Source of the DNA: Bacteroidales bacterium
GTDB taxonomy: Bacteria > Bacteroidota > Bacteroidia > Bacteroidales > UBA932
Reading direction: 5' to 3'
Length of the DNA stretch: 58,841 bases
NCBI GenBank assembly: GCA_017480345.1
Contig: JAFVAU010000024.1
Span: 1 to 58,841, forward strand
Positions within the stretch are counted from its first letter, which is position 1, and the number at the start of each line of letters is the position of its first letter. Positions 7,224 through 15,456 of the stretch are shown here, in pieces. The notes beneath the pieces are model-generated. The model made no database searches and was not told where the DNA came from. It saw nothing but the letters and a program-made list of their open reading frames with translations. The translations under genes were made by a program, and so were the position numbers.

Positions 7224-10195
7224 AACCTGCGGCCTCCGAAACCGCCGCCACCCATCATGGGACCGCCGGGACCGGGACGGAAGTTTCCGCCACCGCGGTT
7301 GCCGCGGCCGCCGAAACTGCCGAAGCGCCAGGTGAAGGAAAGCATCACGTATCGGCCCAGCGTATTGTTAAGGGTCTCCTGATAATAGTTGTCCGTAATG
7401 GCCACCTGCAGGTTCTTGGCCTGGTCCAGGAGGTCGTAGGCCCGCAGGGACAGCGTGGCCTGACGCTTGAACAGGGGCACGGAGATATTGGCATTCCACA
7501 CCAGCTGGGGGTCCTGCGGGGTGGTGTACCCGTTGTACCACTGGTAATTGGCCTCGGTTCCCAGCTCGATGCCCGTGGAGCCGATGGTCCACTTGACGGA
7601 GGCGCCGGCCCGGTTGTTGAAGGTGGGGGCCACGGCGGCCTGCACGGTGTACCAGGGCTTGCTCATGCGGGTGCGGCCGCTGGCAATGACTTCCAGGTTA
7701 TCGTTGCGATAGGTGAAGCGGAGGTTGTCCATCACCGAGAGGCTGCGGGTGATATTGTCCACGAAACTGTTGGCCCACAGGCTTCCGTCTCCTTCAAAGT
7801 AATCCTGATGGAAGCCCTCATAGTCAAAATTGTCTCCCACCAGGTACTTGGTCATGTCCAGATTGGTCTTTCCCACGAAGTTGCCCGTCTTGGAATAGGA
7901 GATGTTGGCCGTGTTGGAAACGGAGAAGTTGGACTTGGCGATGGGCGAATTGAGCGTAATCCGCACACTGCCGTTGTAGGTGTTGTGGCCGTTCACCGGG
8001 AAGGAGTACTGGCGGCCGTTTTCGTCATACCAGGAGGCGTTGGTGATGGGGTTCTGCGTCATGCCGCCCTGGGCGTTGATGCGCAGGGTGAAGAACGTCT
8101 CCTTGTTGGAGATTTCCCACTCGTTGCGGATGGAGTGCGTGAAATAGGGAGTCAGGTAAGGGTTACCCAGGCTCATGGCCAGCGGGTTGGAATTGTCCAG
8201 CACCGGGTTCAGCTGGCTGGTGGAAGGCTGGGCGGTGCGGCCGAAGTAGAAGAAACGGACGTTGGAATTGTCGTTGAAGTCGTAGAACAGCATGGCCCGG
8301 GGGGCAAAATTCCAGCGCTTGTCCGTATACTCTTTCCCGTTGGTATAATTATAGGTATTGGTGGGGATGGCCGATGCACCCAGCTGGGCCCGCAGGCCTT
8401 CGCTCTGGTACATGAACGCCGCACCGATGTTGTGGTTCAGGTTGCGGTTCACCACGTTGTTGGTATAACTGGCATCCAAAGCCTCTCCCTGCGTGGTGTA
8501 AGGCAGGGCGCTCATCCCCAGCGTGAAAGGATCCGTTCCCCAATTGAAGGCGCCGCTGTTATATACCATCTTCTCCGTCTCGGACTGGGTGTAGTTGATA
8601 TTGTAGCTTCCTTCCAGGTAGAAGTTTCCGCCCAAAGGCTCCGTATACACCAGACGGGCGCCCACGTTGCGGCTCTTGCTGCTCTGGTCTACGCGCTGGT
8701 TCACCAGGGTGGTGAGGCCGGGCTCCCCCGCATCCGTATACTGGGAATTGGTGAGGGACTGGTTATAGCCGTTCAGGAAGTTGTTGGAGAGTCTCCAGGT
8801 GAGGTTCACCGACAGGGTGCGGCCGGGCATGCCCAGACGCTGGCGGAAGAGCAGGAAGCCGTTGGTGCTCCAGTTGCGGTTGTTGCCGGTGTTGTTGGTG
8901 AAACCGTCGTTGGTGTTGGTGAGGCTGCCGTCCTTGGCCTTGGTGTCCGTATCGAAGATGCTTTGCTGGACATAGTTGCCCCGGCCGAAGTTGAACTGGG
9001 GCTGGAAGAGGATGGAGGTGTTCTCGGAGAACTTGTGCTCCAGCCGCATGCCAAAGCGGTGACCGTCCGTGAAGGTGCGGCTCTTGCCGTCCGTGTCGGA
9101 GATGAGGGAGGTTCCGTCATCGCGGAAAGTTTCCTTGTGGGTGGTCTGGAGGACGTCGCGGATGGAGCCGTTGTACAGGTAGTTGCCACCCAGCTGCATC
9201 TTCTTGTCCAGAAGGTCGAAGTTGGCATTGGCACCGCCCATCCAGGTGGTGTTGATGCCGTTGTTGCCGCCTCCGCCGCCAAACATGCCGCCTCCGCCCA
9301 TCATGCCGCCCATCATGTTGCCGCTAAGGTCGTTGAAGCCGCGGTTGTTGGTGTTGTTGGCATTCAGGATAACGCTGATCTGGCTGTCCTCCGTGAACCG
9401 GCCTCCCATGAAGGCACCCTGCCAGCGCCAGTCGCTGGCCGCCTCCTTGTTGGAGGGGATGTCGTGACCGCCGCCGGCCATGGCATTTCCGAACACGCCG
9501 TTCATCATGCCCTTCTGGACGCTGAGGTCTATCACCGTCTCATCGTTGCCGTCATCAATACCGGTGAATTCGGCCTGTTCGCTCTTCTTCTTCACCACCT
9601 TCACCTTCTCGATGAGCTTGGCGGGGATGTTCTTGGAGGCCAGCTGAGGGTCGTCCAGGAAGAAGGTTTTTCCGTCGATGGTAATCTTGGTGATGGTTTC
9701 TCCGTTGGCCGTGATGGAACCGTCCTCGTTCACCTCCACGCCGGGAAGCTTCTTCAGGAGGTCTTCCAGCATGTTGTCGTCGGAAATCTTGAAGGAGGAG
9801 GCGTTATACTCCACCGTATCCTTCTTGATGAGGATGGGATTGCCCACGGCGCTTACCGAGGCGGCGTCCAGCACCTGCTGATCCGGTTCCATCTTGATGA
9901 TGCCCAGGGCAGCATCGGCCTTGAGTTCAAGCTTCTGCTCATAGGCCTTGTAGCCCATCAGCTCCGCCTTGAGGGTGTAGGTTCCGGCTTTGATCTTTTC
10001 CAGCACAGCCTTTCCGTCAGAGCCGGAAAGGGTATATTTGGCCTGTCCCTTGGCCGGCGTTACGGAAACCGTGGCAAAACCCACGGGCTCGCCGTTGGAG
10101 GCGTCCTGCAGCTGAAGGGTAATCTTGTGATTTTGAGCACTCAGGGAGAGAGCCACGAAGAGGCCTGTGAGGGCCATCAGCACTTTTCTAACCAT
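7220..10195 (-). CDS. Outer-membrane beta-barrel protein, TonB-receptor-like
   Basis: A 991-residue exported protein. After the signal peptide (MVRKVLMALTGLFVALSLSAQ) comes a carboxypeptidase-regulatory-like beta-sandwich (about residues 25-105), a plug-like domain (about 120-235) and a long C-terminal barrel of the OMP_b-brl_3 type. Two Gly/Met-rich stretches stand out: one around residues 305-320 in the barrel, and a Gly/Arg/Pro-rich C-terminal tail. It lacks an adjacent SusD gene, so it is not a SusCD pair; substrate and energy coupling are unknown. I start at the ATG at 10195, which begins the signal peptide. Confidence 0.88.
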   Translation of the reverse strand: MVRKVLMALTGLFVALSLSAQNHKITLQLQDASNGEPVGFATVSVTPAKGQAKYTLSGSDGKAVLEKIKAGTYTLKAELMGYKAYEQKLELKADAALGIIKMEPDQQVLDAASVSAVGNPILIKKDTVEYNASSFKISDDNMLEDLLKKLPGVEVNEDGSITANGETITKITIDGKTFFLDDPQLASKNIPAKLIEKVKVVKKKSEQAEFTGIDDGNDETVIDLSVQKGMMNGVFGNAMAGGGHDIPSNKEAASDWRWQGAFMGGRFTEDSQISVILNANNTNNRGFNDLSGNMMGGMMGGGGMFGGGGGNNGINTTWMGGANANFDLLDKKMQLGGNYLYNGSIRDVLQTTHKETFRDDGTSLISDTDGKSRTFTDGHRFGMRLEHKFSENTSILFQPQFNFGRGNYVQQSIFDTDTKAKDGSLTNTNDGFTNNTGNNRNWSTNGFLLFRQRLGMPGRTLSVNLTWRLSNNFLNGYNQSLTNSQYTDAGEPGLTTLVNQRVDQSSKSRNVGARLVYTEPLGGNFYLEGSYNINYTQSETEKMVYNSGAFNWGTDPFTLGMSALPYTTQGEALDASYTNNVVNRNLNHNIGAAFMYQSEGLRAQLGASAIPTNTYNYTNGKEYTDKRWNFAPRAMLFYDFNDNSNVRFFYFGRTAQPSTSQLNPVLDNSNPLAMSLGNPYLTPYFTHSIRNEWEISNKETFFTLRINAQGGMTQNPITNASWYDENGRQYSFPVNGHNTYNGSVRITLNSPIAKSNFSVSNTANISYSKTGNFVGKTNLDMTKYLVGDNFDYEGFHQDYFEGDGSLWANSFVDNITRSLSVMDNLRFTYRNDNLEVIASGRTRMSKPWYTVQAAVAPTFNNRAGASVKWTIGSTGIELGTEANYQWYNGYTTPQDPQLVWNANISVPLFKRQATLSLRAYDLLDQAKNLQVAITDNYYQETLNNTLGRYVMLSFTWRFGSFGGRGNRGGGNFRPGPGGPMMGGGGFGGRRF

Positions 10196-10261
10196 AAATA
10201 TTTCAAGCAATACACTACTTTGACACCATCCCGGCGGCAAGGTTTAAAAAAAAATTGAAAA
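10196..10261. other. Gap between ruvC and the barrel gene
   Basis: A 66-bp AT-rich spacer between ruvC and the barrel gene. I see no clear TAnnTTTG box or terminator; the barrel gene may be read from the ruvC promoter. Confidence 0.4.
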
Positions 10262-10819
10262 TCATGCAATCCGCTCCGGATGGTCCCTGAGGAACTGTTC
10301 CCAGCCTCCTTTCCCTTTGGCCGATGCAAGCGGAGACGAGGTCTCGTAGAAATGGCAAAGGGCGATGGCCAGGGCATCCGTGGCATCCAGGTGCTTGGCT
10401 TCCAACTGGACGCCCAGCGTCTTTTCCAACATCAGCTGCACCTGCTCCTTGGAGGCGGCGCCGTTGCCCACGATGGCCTCCTTGGCCTTTCGGGGGGCGT
10501 ATTCCGTCACGGATTCCACCCCGTACTCCAGCGCGGCTATCATGGCCGCCCCCTGGGCCCGGCCCAGCTTGAGCACCACCTGGGCGTTCTTCCGGTAGAA
10601 GGGGCTCTCGATGGCCAGTTCCGTGGGATGATAGCTTTTGCACACCTCGGAAATGCAGTCATAGATGGCCTGCAGCTTCACGTACGCGTCCTTTTCCTTC
10701 CTCAAATCCAGTACGCCCATATCCACGTAGGAGGCCTTCTTCCCCTCTGCGCGGATGATGCCGAAACCCAGCAGCTGCGTGCCCGGGTCTATCCCCAATA
10801 TGATGCGTCCGTTTTCCAT
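10262..10819 (-). CDS. ruvC: Holliday junction endonuclease RuvC
   Basis: Resolves Holliday junctions with RuvAB (185 aa). RNase H-like fold with the first catalytic aspartate in ILGIDPGTQLLGFG, the glutamate in LAIESPFY, and the C-terminal acidic pair in KHLDATDALAIALCHF. I start at the ATG at 10819 because the -7 box lies just upstream; an in-frame ATG at 10840 is upstream of the promoter and would not be transcribed. No ruvA or ruvB neighbour is present. Confidence 0.96.
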   Translation of the reverse strand: MENGRIILGIDPGTQLLGFGIIRAEGKKASYVDMGVLDLRKEKDAYVKLQAIYDCISEVCKSYHPTELAIESPFYRKNAQVVLKLGRAQGAAMIAALEYGVESVTEYAPRKAKEAIVGNGAASKEQVQLMLEKTLGVQLEAKHLDATDALAIALCHFYETSSPLASAKGKGGWEQFLRDHPERIA

Positions 10820-10827
10820 AAGGCCCA

Positions 10828-10835
10828 CAAAGTTA
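10828..10835 (-). promoter_or_regulatory. -7 box of ruvC
   Basis: CAAAGTTA on the plus strand reads TAACTTTG on the minus strand, 8 nt upstream of the ruvC ATG at 10819. It fixes the ruvC start and implies a near-leaderless transcript. Confidence 0.7.
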
Positions 10836-10854
10836 CGCATTTTTATGTGAAAAA

Positions 10855-10885
10855 TTTGTGATTCTGAGATTTATTCGTATCTTTG
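10855..10885 (+). promoter_or_regulatory. Promoter of the rplU-rpmA-serS operon
   Basis: TTTG (10855-10858), 19 bp, TATCTTTG (10878-10885): a full Bacteroidota -33/-7 promoter. Transcription would start near 10889 and run through an approximately 90-nt leader. Confidence 0.85.
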
Positions 10886-10906
10886 CAGTCCCAAAATTTG
10901 AGATGA

Positions 10907-10951
10907 CCGGTAAGCTTAGCAAGACCTGCCACGAAGGGCAGGCGCTTACGG
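10907..10951 (+). promoter_or_regulatory. Structured leader RNA of rplU (candidate L21 autoregulatory element)
   Basis: A two-stem hairpin in the 5' leader. The outer arms CCGGTAAGC (10907-10915) and GCTTACGG (10944-10951) pair with one bulged G; the inner arms CCTGCC (10925-10930) and GGCAGG (10937-10942) close the loop ACGAAG. A 9-nt internal loop lies on the 5' side only. No T run follows, so translational control is more likely than attenuation. Leaders in front of L21 operons are known in other bacteria; matching this one to a described family needs a covariance search. Confidence 0.6.
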
Positions 10952-10978
10952 CCCAAAACTTTTAATAAGTTTTCACTA

Positions 10979-11290
10979 ATGTACGCAATCGTAGACATTG
11001 CAAGCCAGCAGTTTAAAGTAGAAGCTGGAATGGACATCTTCGTGAACCGCCTCAGTGCGAAGAACGGAGAGGCTGTCGAGTTCGACAAGGTGCTCCTCGT
11101 GGACAATGAGGGCAAAGTAAAGGTCGGCACTCCGTATGTAAAGGGAGCCAAGGTGCAGGCCACCGTCGTGGACGATGACGCCAAAGCCAAGAAGGTGCTC
11201 GTATTCAAGAAAATCCGTCGCAAGGGATTCCAGACGCTCAATGGCCACCGCCAGAAGCTCACCAAGATCCACATCGACGCTATCGCTTAA
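10979..11290 (+). CDS. rplU: 50S ribosomal protein L21
   Basis: 103-residue bL21, a 23S rRNA-binding protein of the large subunit. The start [17 protein letters not shown] and the C-terminal [18 protein letters not shown] are characteristic. It is the first gene of rplU-rpmA-serS, with rpmA 20 nt downstream. There is no Shine-Dalgarno, as is usual in this phylum. Confidence 0.97.
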   Translation: MYAIVDIASQQFKVEAGMDIFVNRLSAKNGEAVEFDKVLLVDNEGKVKVGTPYVKGAKVQATVVDDDAKAKKVLVFKKIRRKGFQTLNGHRQKLTKIHIDAIA

Positions 11291-11310
11291 CTTTTAAAAA
11301 GAATCAGGTT

Positions 11311-11571
11311 ATGGCACACAAGAAAGGTCAATCCAGTTCCAAGAACGGCCGTGAGTCGCATTCCAAGAGACTTGGTATCAAGAAGTTCGGCGAGGAAGTC
11401 GTAAAGGCCGGCAACATCATCGTGCGTCAGCGCGGTACGGTTCACAACCCGGGCCTCAACGTGGGTATGGGTAAGGATCACACCCTTTACGCCCTTATCG
11501 ACGGCACCGTCAAATTCACCCGCAAGCGTGAAGACAAATCCTATGTTTCCGTTCTTCCCTTTGAGAACTAA
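11311..11571 (+). CDS. rpmA: 50S ribosomal protein L27
   Basis: 86-residue bL27. The N-terminus [16 protein letters not shown] reaches into the peptidyl-transferase centre. It begins directly with the mature sequence and lacks the cleavable extension found in Firmicutes. The next gene, serS, starts 3 nt downstream. Confidence 0.98.
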   Translation: MAHKKGQSSSKNGRESHSKRLGIKKFGEEVVKAGNIIVRQRGTVHNPGLNVGMGKDHTLYALIDGTVKFTRKREDKSYVSVLPFEN

Positions 11572-11574
11572 GAC

Positions 11575-12846
11575 ATGCTGACATTAAAACTTTTACGTGA
11601 GTCTCCGGATTTTGTAATCCGGAGACTTGCCGTTAAAAACTTCGATGCCAAGGAAATCGTCGCCAAGGTCATCGCCCTGGACGACAAGCGCAAAGCCCTC
11701 CAGACGGAGAGCGACGCCCTCCTGGCAGAGCAGAAGAAAGCGGCGGCCGCTATCGGCCAGCTCATGAAAGAAGGCAAGAAGGCGGAGGCCGATGCCGCCA
11801 AGGCGGAGGTCGCTTCCCTCAAAGCCCGTTCCACCGAACTCCTCAAGGAGGCCGATGCCACCATCGAGGAGCTGCAGAACCAGCTGGTGCTTCTTCCCAA
11901 CCTCCCCTGCGAGATTGTTCCCGAAGGAAAGGGTGCAGAAGACAACCTGGTGGTCAAGATGGGTGGTCCGGAGGTACAGCTTCCCCAGGATGCCCTCCCC
12001 CACTGGGACCTGGCCAAGAAGTACGACATCATCGATTTCGACCTGGGCGTAAAGATCACCGGCGCCGGTTTCCCTGTCTACAAAGGCAAGGGAGCCAAGC
12101 TGCAGCGCGCCCTCATCAACTATTTCCTGGACCGTAACACGGCCGCCGGGTACAAAGAAGTGGAGCCGCCCGTGATGGTGAACGCCGCTTCCGGCTTCGG
12201 TACCGGTCAGCTTCCGGACAAGGAAGCCCAGATGTACCACGCCAACCTGGACGACTTCTACATGGTTCCCACCGCCGAGGTACCCGTCACCAACATCTTC
12301 CGCGACGTAATCCTGGGGGCCGATGACTTCCCGCAGAAGCTCACCGCCTACACCCCCTGCTTCCGCCGTGAGGCCGGTTCCTACGGAAAGGACGTGCGCG
12401 GCCTCAACCGCCTGCACCAGTTTGACAAGGTGGAGATCGTGCGCATCGAGAAGCCGGAGAACAGCTACGCCGCCCTGGACCAGATGGTAGCCCACGTGGA
12501 AAGCCTGGTGAACGAGCTGGGCCTGAAGTACCGCATCCTTCGCCTCTGCGGCGGAGACATGAGCTTCACCTCGGCCATCACCTACGACTTCGAACTGTGG
12601 AGCGCCGCACAGGGACGCTGGCTGGAGATTTCCTCCGTGTCCAACTTCGAGAGCTACCAGGCCAACCGCCTCAAGTGCCGCTACAAAGACGCTGACGGCA
12701 AGATGCAGTTGGTTCACACCCTCAACGGCAGTTCCCTGGCCCTGCCCCGCGTAGTGGCCGCCCTGCTGGAGGACAACCAGAAAGACGGGTACATTGAAAT
12801 CCCCGCCTGCCTGAGGCCTTACACCGGTTTTGACCGGATAGACTAA
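11575..12846 (+). CDS. serS: Seryl-tRNA synthetase
   Basis: Class II synthetase charging tRNA-Ser (423 aa). The N-terminal long helical hairpin (about residues 30-110) is the tRNA-binding arm. The catalytic core has motif 2 in FRREAGSYGKDVRGL and motif 3 in NGSSLALPRVVAALLE. Length is standard. It starts 3 nt after rpmA and is the last gene of the operon. Confidence 0.98.
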   Translation: MLTLKLLRESPDFVIRRLAVKNFDAKEIVAKVIALDDKRKALQTESDALLAEQKKAAAAIGQLMKEGKKAEADAAKAEVASLKARSTELLKEADATIEELQNQLVLLPNLPCEIVPEGKGAEDNLVVKMGGPEVQLPQDALPHWDLAKKYDIIDFDLGVKITGAGFPVYKGKGAKLQRALINYFLDRNTAAGYKEVEPPVMVNAASGFGTGQLPDKEAQMYHANLDDFYMVPTAEVPVTNIFRDVILGADDFPQKLTAYTPCFRREAGSYGKDVRGLNRLHQFDKVEIVRIEKPENSYAALDQMVAHVESLVNELGLKYRILRLCGGDMSFTSAITYDFELWSAAQGRWLEISSVSNFESYQANRLKCRYKDADGKMQLVHTLNGSSLALPRVVAALLEDNQKDGYIEIPACLRPYTGFDRID

Positions 12847-12850
12847 TTGC

Positions 12851-12938
12851 TTCGGGGGCGAAAAGGTATCTTTTTACCCCCGAAACCTTTCATAAACAAG
12901 AAACGGGGGCAAAACATGGCGTTTTTGCTCCCGTTTCT
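12851..12938. terminator. Two hairpins between convergent serS and rpsU
   Basis: First hairpin TTCGGGGG (12851-12858) with CCCCCGAA (12877-12884). Second, AGAAACGGG (12899-12907) with CCCGTTTCT (12930-12938), extended by GCAAAA/TTTTTGC inside. They lie between the two convergent stops and probably end transcription in both directions, the second one mainly for rpsU. Confidence 0.65.
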
Positions 12939-12960
12939 ATGTAATGAGGTGGGTAAAAGC

Positions 12961-13155
12961 TTACTGCTCTTCCTGAAGGCGCAGATGCTGCACGTAGATG
13001 GCCTTCATGCGGGCCATACGGTTCTTCACGGAAGGTTTCTCGAAGTTTTTACGGGCGCGCATCTCGCGGACGGCACCGGTCTTTTCGAACTTGCGCTTGA
13101 ATTTCTTCAGGGCCCTTTCGATATTTTCGCCTTCTTTTACGGGTACGATGATCAT
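12961..13155 (-). CDS. rpsU: 30S ribosomal protein S21
   Basis: 64-residue bS21, basic and helical, beginning MIIVPVKEGENIERALKKF. In Bacteroidota, bS21 with bS18 and bS6 holds the 3' end of 16S rRNA so that the anti-Shine-Dalgarno is sequestered (published for Flavobacterium johnsoniae). I start at the ATG at 13155, set by a perfect Shine-Dalgarno 7 nt upstream; longer in-frame starts would run into the promoter. It is monocistronic. Confidence 0.95.
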   Translation of the reverse strand: MIIVPVKEGENIERALKKFKRKFEKTGAVREMRARKNFEKPSVKNRMARMKAIYVQHLRLQEEQ

Positions 13156-13162
13156 GCTTTTA

Positions 13163-13170
13163 CACCTCCT
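13163..13170 (-). promoter_or_regulatory. Strong Shine-Dalgarno of rpsU
   Basis: AGGAGGTG on the minus strand, 7 nt from the ATG. It is exceptional in this window, where almost no other gene has one. It fits the known idea that bS21 represses its own mRNA by controlling anti-Shine-Dalgarno access. Confidence 0.9.
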
Positions 13171-13188
13171 TTTTTTGCAAATGGGATG

Positions 13189-13220
13189 CAAAGGTAGAAA
13201 ATTTTTGACAACGGACAAAA
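13189..13220 (-). promoter_or_regulatory. Promoter of rpsU
   Basis: On the minus strand TTTTG (plus 13216-13220), 19 bp, TACCTTTG (plus 13189-13196). It overlaps the divergent promoter of the EF-hand gene. Confidence 0.8.
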
Positions 13221-13236
13221 TTTTTTCTTATATTTG
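13204..13236 (+). promoter_or_regulatory. Promoter of the EF-hand/ATPase/sirtuin operon
   Basis: TTTG (13204-13207), 21 bp, TATATTTG (13229-13236). Its -33 region lies inside the rpsU promoter spacer, so the two divergent promoters share about 17 bp and probably compete. Confidence 0.7.
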
Positions 13237-13280
13237 TGGTAACACTTATGTTAGGCCCTGAAAACCAAAACAAAAAACAT

Positions 13281-15455
13281 ATGAGCAAGCCTTCCAAAAA
13301 CACCTATCCCTGGACCTTCTCCTCTGTAGGAGGCGCTGTCCGTGTTAAAATCCAGAGCGGAGAAGATATCCGTCATCTGGGAGAGCTGGACCGCAAGATG
13401 TGGACAGTCCTCAGCTGCCCGGTCAAGAACCTGGAATTCGACGCCAAAGCCCTTCAGTACATTGATGTGGACGGAGACGGAAACATCCGCGTGGACGAGG
13501 TCATCGCAACCGCCCAGTGGCTCACCTCCATCCTTAAAAACGCCGACGTGCTCCTGCAGGAGAACGACACCCTGGCCTTGGACGAATTCAACACCGAGGA
13601 TCCCGTGGGAGCCCGCCTCCAGGCATCGGCCCACCAAATCCTGAGCAATCTGGGGCTCAAGAAAGACGCCATTTCCCTGGACGACACCGCGGACAACGTG
13701 AAAATTTTTGCCGACACCCAGTTCAACGGAGACGGCATCATCACGCCCGCATCGGCCGGGGATGAGGCCACCGCGAAGCTCATCGAGACCATCGCCGGCA
13801 TTGCATCGGCCCCGGACCGCAGCGGCGTCCCCGGCATCACGGCGGAGCAGATTGACGCTTTCTTCGCTGCATGCGAAGATTATGCCGCCTGGCAGAAGGC
13901 CGGCACAAAGGAGGTCTTCCCCTTCGGAGACAAGACGGCCGACGCCCTGGCCGCCGTCAAATGCCTGGAAGAGAAGATGGCCGACTACTTCATGCGCTGC
14001 AAGCTCATCGGCTTTGACGCCGCCACCGCCCCCGCCGTGGATGTGAGCGTGGACAAGATTGCCGCCATCGAAGGCAACCTGGATTCCGCCTCCGAGGAAA
14101 TTGCCCTGCAGCCGCTGGCCAAGCCCACCACGGAAGGCATCCTGAACCTGAAGGCCGTGAACCCCGCCTGGAAGGCCGCCGTGGAGAACATGGCCGCCCT
14201 GACCGGCTGGACCAAAGACAGCCTTACGGAAGCCGAATGGGCCGGCATCTGCGCCCAGTTTGCCCCCTATACCGCATGGATGGAGGCCAAGAAGGGCGCC
14301 GAGGTGGAAGCCCTGGGCATCGACGCCGTCAAGGCCATCCTGAAGGAAGACAAGAAGGCCGCCCTCCTGGAACTCGTGGAGAAAGACAAGGCCGAGGAAG
14401 CCAACGCCCTCTCCATCGAAGAAGTGGACAAGGTGATTCGCTTGCAGAAATACTTCTACCGCTTCCTGAACAACTATGTGGTCCTGGCCGATTTCTACGA
14501 CCCCGCACAGAAGGCCATCTTCCAGGCCGGCCGCCTGTACATAGACCAGCGCAGCACGGACCTCTGCCTCAAGGTGGACGGTCCTTCCCCGGAAATCTCC
14601 GGCCTCAGCGGCATGTACATCCTCTACTGCGCCTGCACCAGCGAAAAACTGGGCAAGAGCTTCAACATAGCCGCCGTCCTCACAGACGGTGACGTGGACG
14701 GCCTGCGCGAAGGCAAGAACGCCGTCTTCTATGACCGGGAGGGCAACGACTACACCGCCAAGGTGATTGCCATCGTGGAAAACCCCATCTCCATCCGTCA
14801 GGCATTCTGGAGCCCCTACAAGAAGGTGGTTCGCATGATTAACGACCGCATTGACAAGACAGCGGCCGAAAAGAACGAAAAATCCATGGCCGGTCTCACC
14901 GAGGCCACTTCTGCCGCGGCGGACGGAAAGGCACCCGCCGTTCCCTTCGACATTGCCAAGTTTGCCGGTATTTTTGCCGCCATCAGCATGGGCGTAGGCC
15001 TGCTGGGTGCCGCACTGGCCGCTGTCGCCACCTTCCTCGCAAGAATCAGTTTCTGGGAGTTCCTCCTGATCATTGCCATAATCATGCTCCTGATTTCCGG
15101 CCCCTCCATGTTCATTGCATGGAGGAAGCTCCGCAAACGCGATCTGGGTCCCATCCTGAATGCCAACGGCTGGGCTATCAACGCCAAGTCCCTGGTGAAC
15201 GTGAAGTTTGGCAAGACCCTCACTTCCCTGGCCGCCTTCCCCAAGCTGACGGCCGTGGATCCCGCCGCCCGCCGCAAACGCTTCTGGAAGCGTTTCTGCT
15301 GGGTGGTCGTATGCCTACTGATTGTCGGAGGCGCCGCTTGGTGCATCGTCACAGGCAAGTGCTGCAAGAAAGCCGCCGAGCCCGCTCCCACCGAGGAAGT
15401 GGCAGAGGCGGAACCTGCCGCCGAAGCCCCCGCCGCTGAGCTTAGCGAAGAATAA
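13281..15455 (+). CDS. EF-hand-containing membrane protein of unknown function
   Basis: A 724-residue protein I do not recognise as a named family. A canonical EF-hand loop, DVDGDGNIRVDE, lies at about residues 61-72, and a second looser one (DTQFNGDGIITP) at about 144-155. The long Ala/Lys/Glu-rich middle is helical and soluble. Near the C-terminus are two transmembrane helices (about 558-580 and 588-612), then a basic loop, a third helix (about 676-697) and an acidic Ala/Glu/Pro tail. There is no signal peptide, so the bulk is probably cytoplasmic. It heads an operon with an ATPase (1 nt gap) and a sirtuin. A calcium-sensing role is speculation. Confidence 0.75.
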   Translation: MSKPSKNTYPWTFSSVGGAVRVKIQSGEDIRHLGELDRKMWTVLSCPVKNLEFDAKALQYIDVDGDGNIRVDEVIATAQWLTSILKNADVLLQENDTLALDEFNTEDPVGARLQASAHQILSNLGLKKDAISLDDTADNVKIFADTQFNGDGIITPASAGDEATAKLIETIAGIASAPDRSGVPGITAEQIDAFFAACEDYAAWQKAGTKEVFPFGDKTADALAAVKCLEEKMADYFMRCKLIGFDAATAPAVDVSVDKIAAIEGNLDSASEEIALQPLAKPTTEGILNLKAVNPAWKAAVENMAALTGWTKDSLTEAEWAGICAQFAPYTAWMEAKKGAEVEALGIDAVKAILKEDKKAALLELVEKDKAEEANALSIEEVDKVIRLQKYFYRFLNNYVVLADFYDPAQKAIFQAGRLYIDQRSTDLCLKVDGPSPEISGLSGMYILYCACTSEKLGKSFNIAAVLTDGDVDGLREGKNAVFYDREGNDYTAKVIAIVENPISIRQAFWSPYKKVVRMINDRIDKTAAEKNEKSMAGLTEATSAAADGKAPAVPFDIAKFAGIFAAISMGVGLLGAALAAVATFLARISFWEFLLIIAIIMLLISGPSMFIAWRKLRKRDLGPILNANGWAINAKSLVNVKFGKTLTSLAAFPKLTAVDPAARRKRFWKRFCWVVVCLLIVGGAAWCIVTGKCCKKAAEPAPTEEVAEAEPAAEAPAAELSEE

Positions 15456-15456
15456 G

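Noticed and set aside
7808-10258. An 816-codon open frame on the plus strand
   Set aside because: Antisense to the barrel protein gene, which has a signal peptide and domain structure. No start or promoter support.
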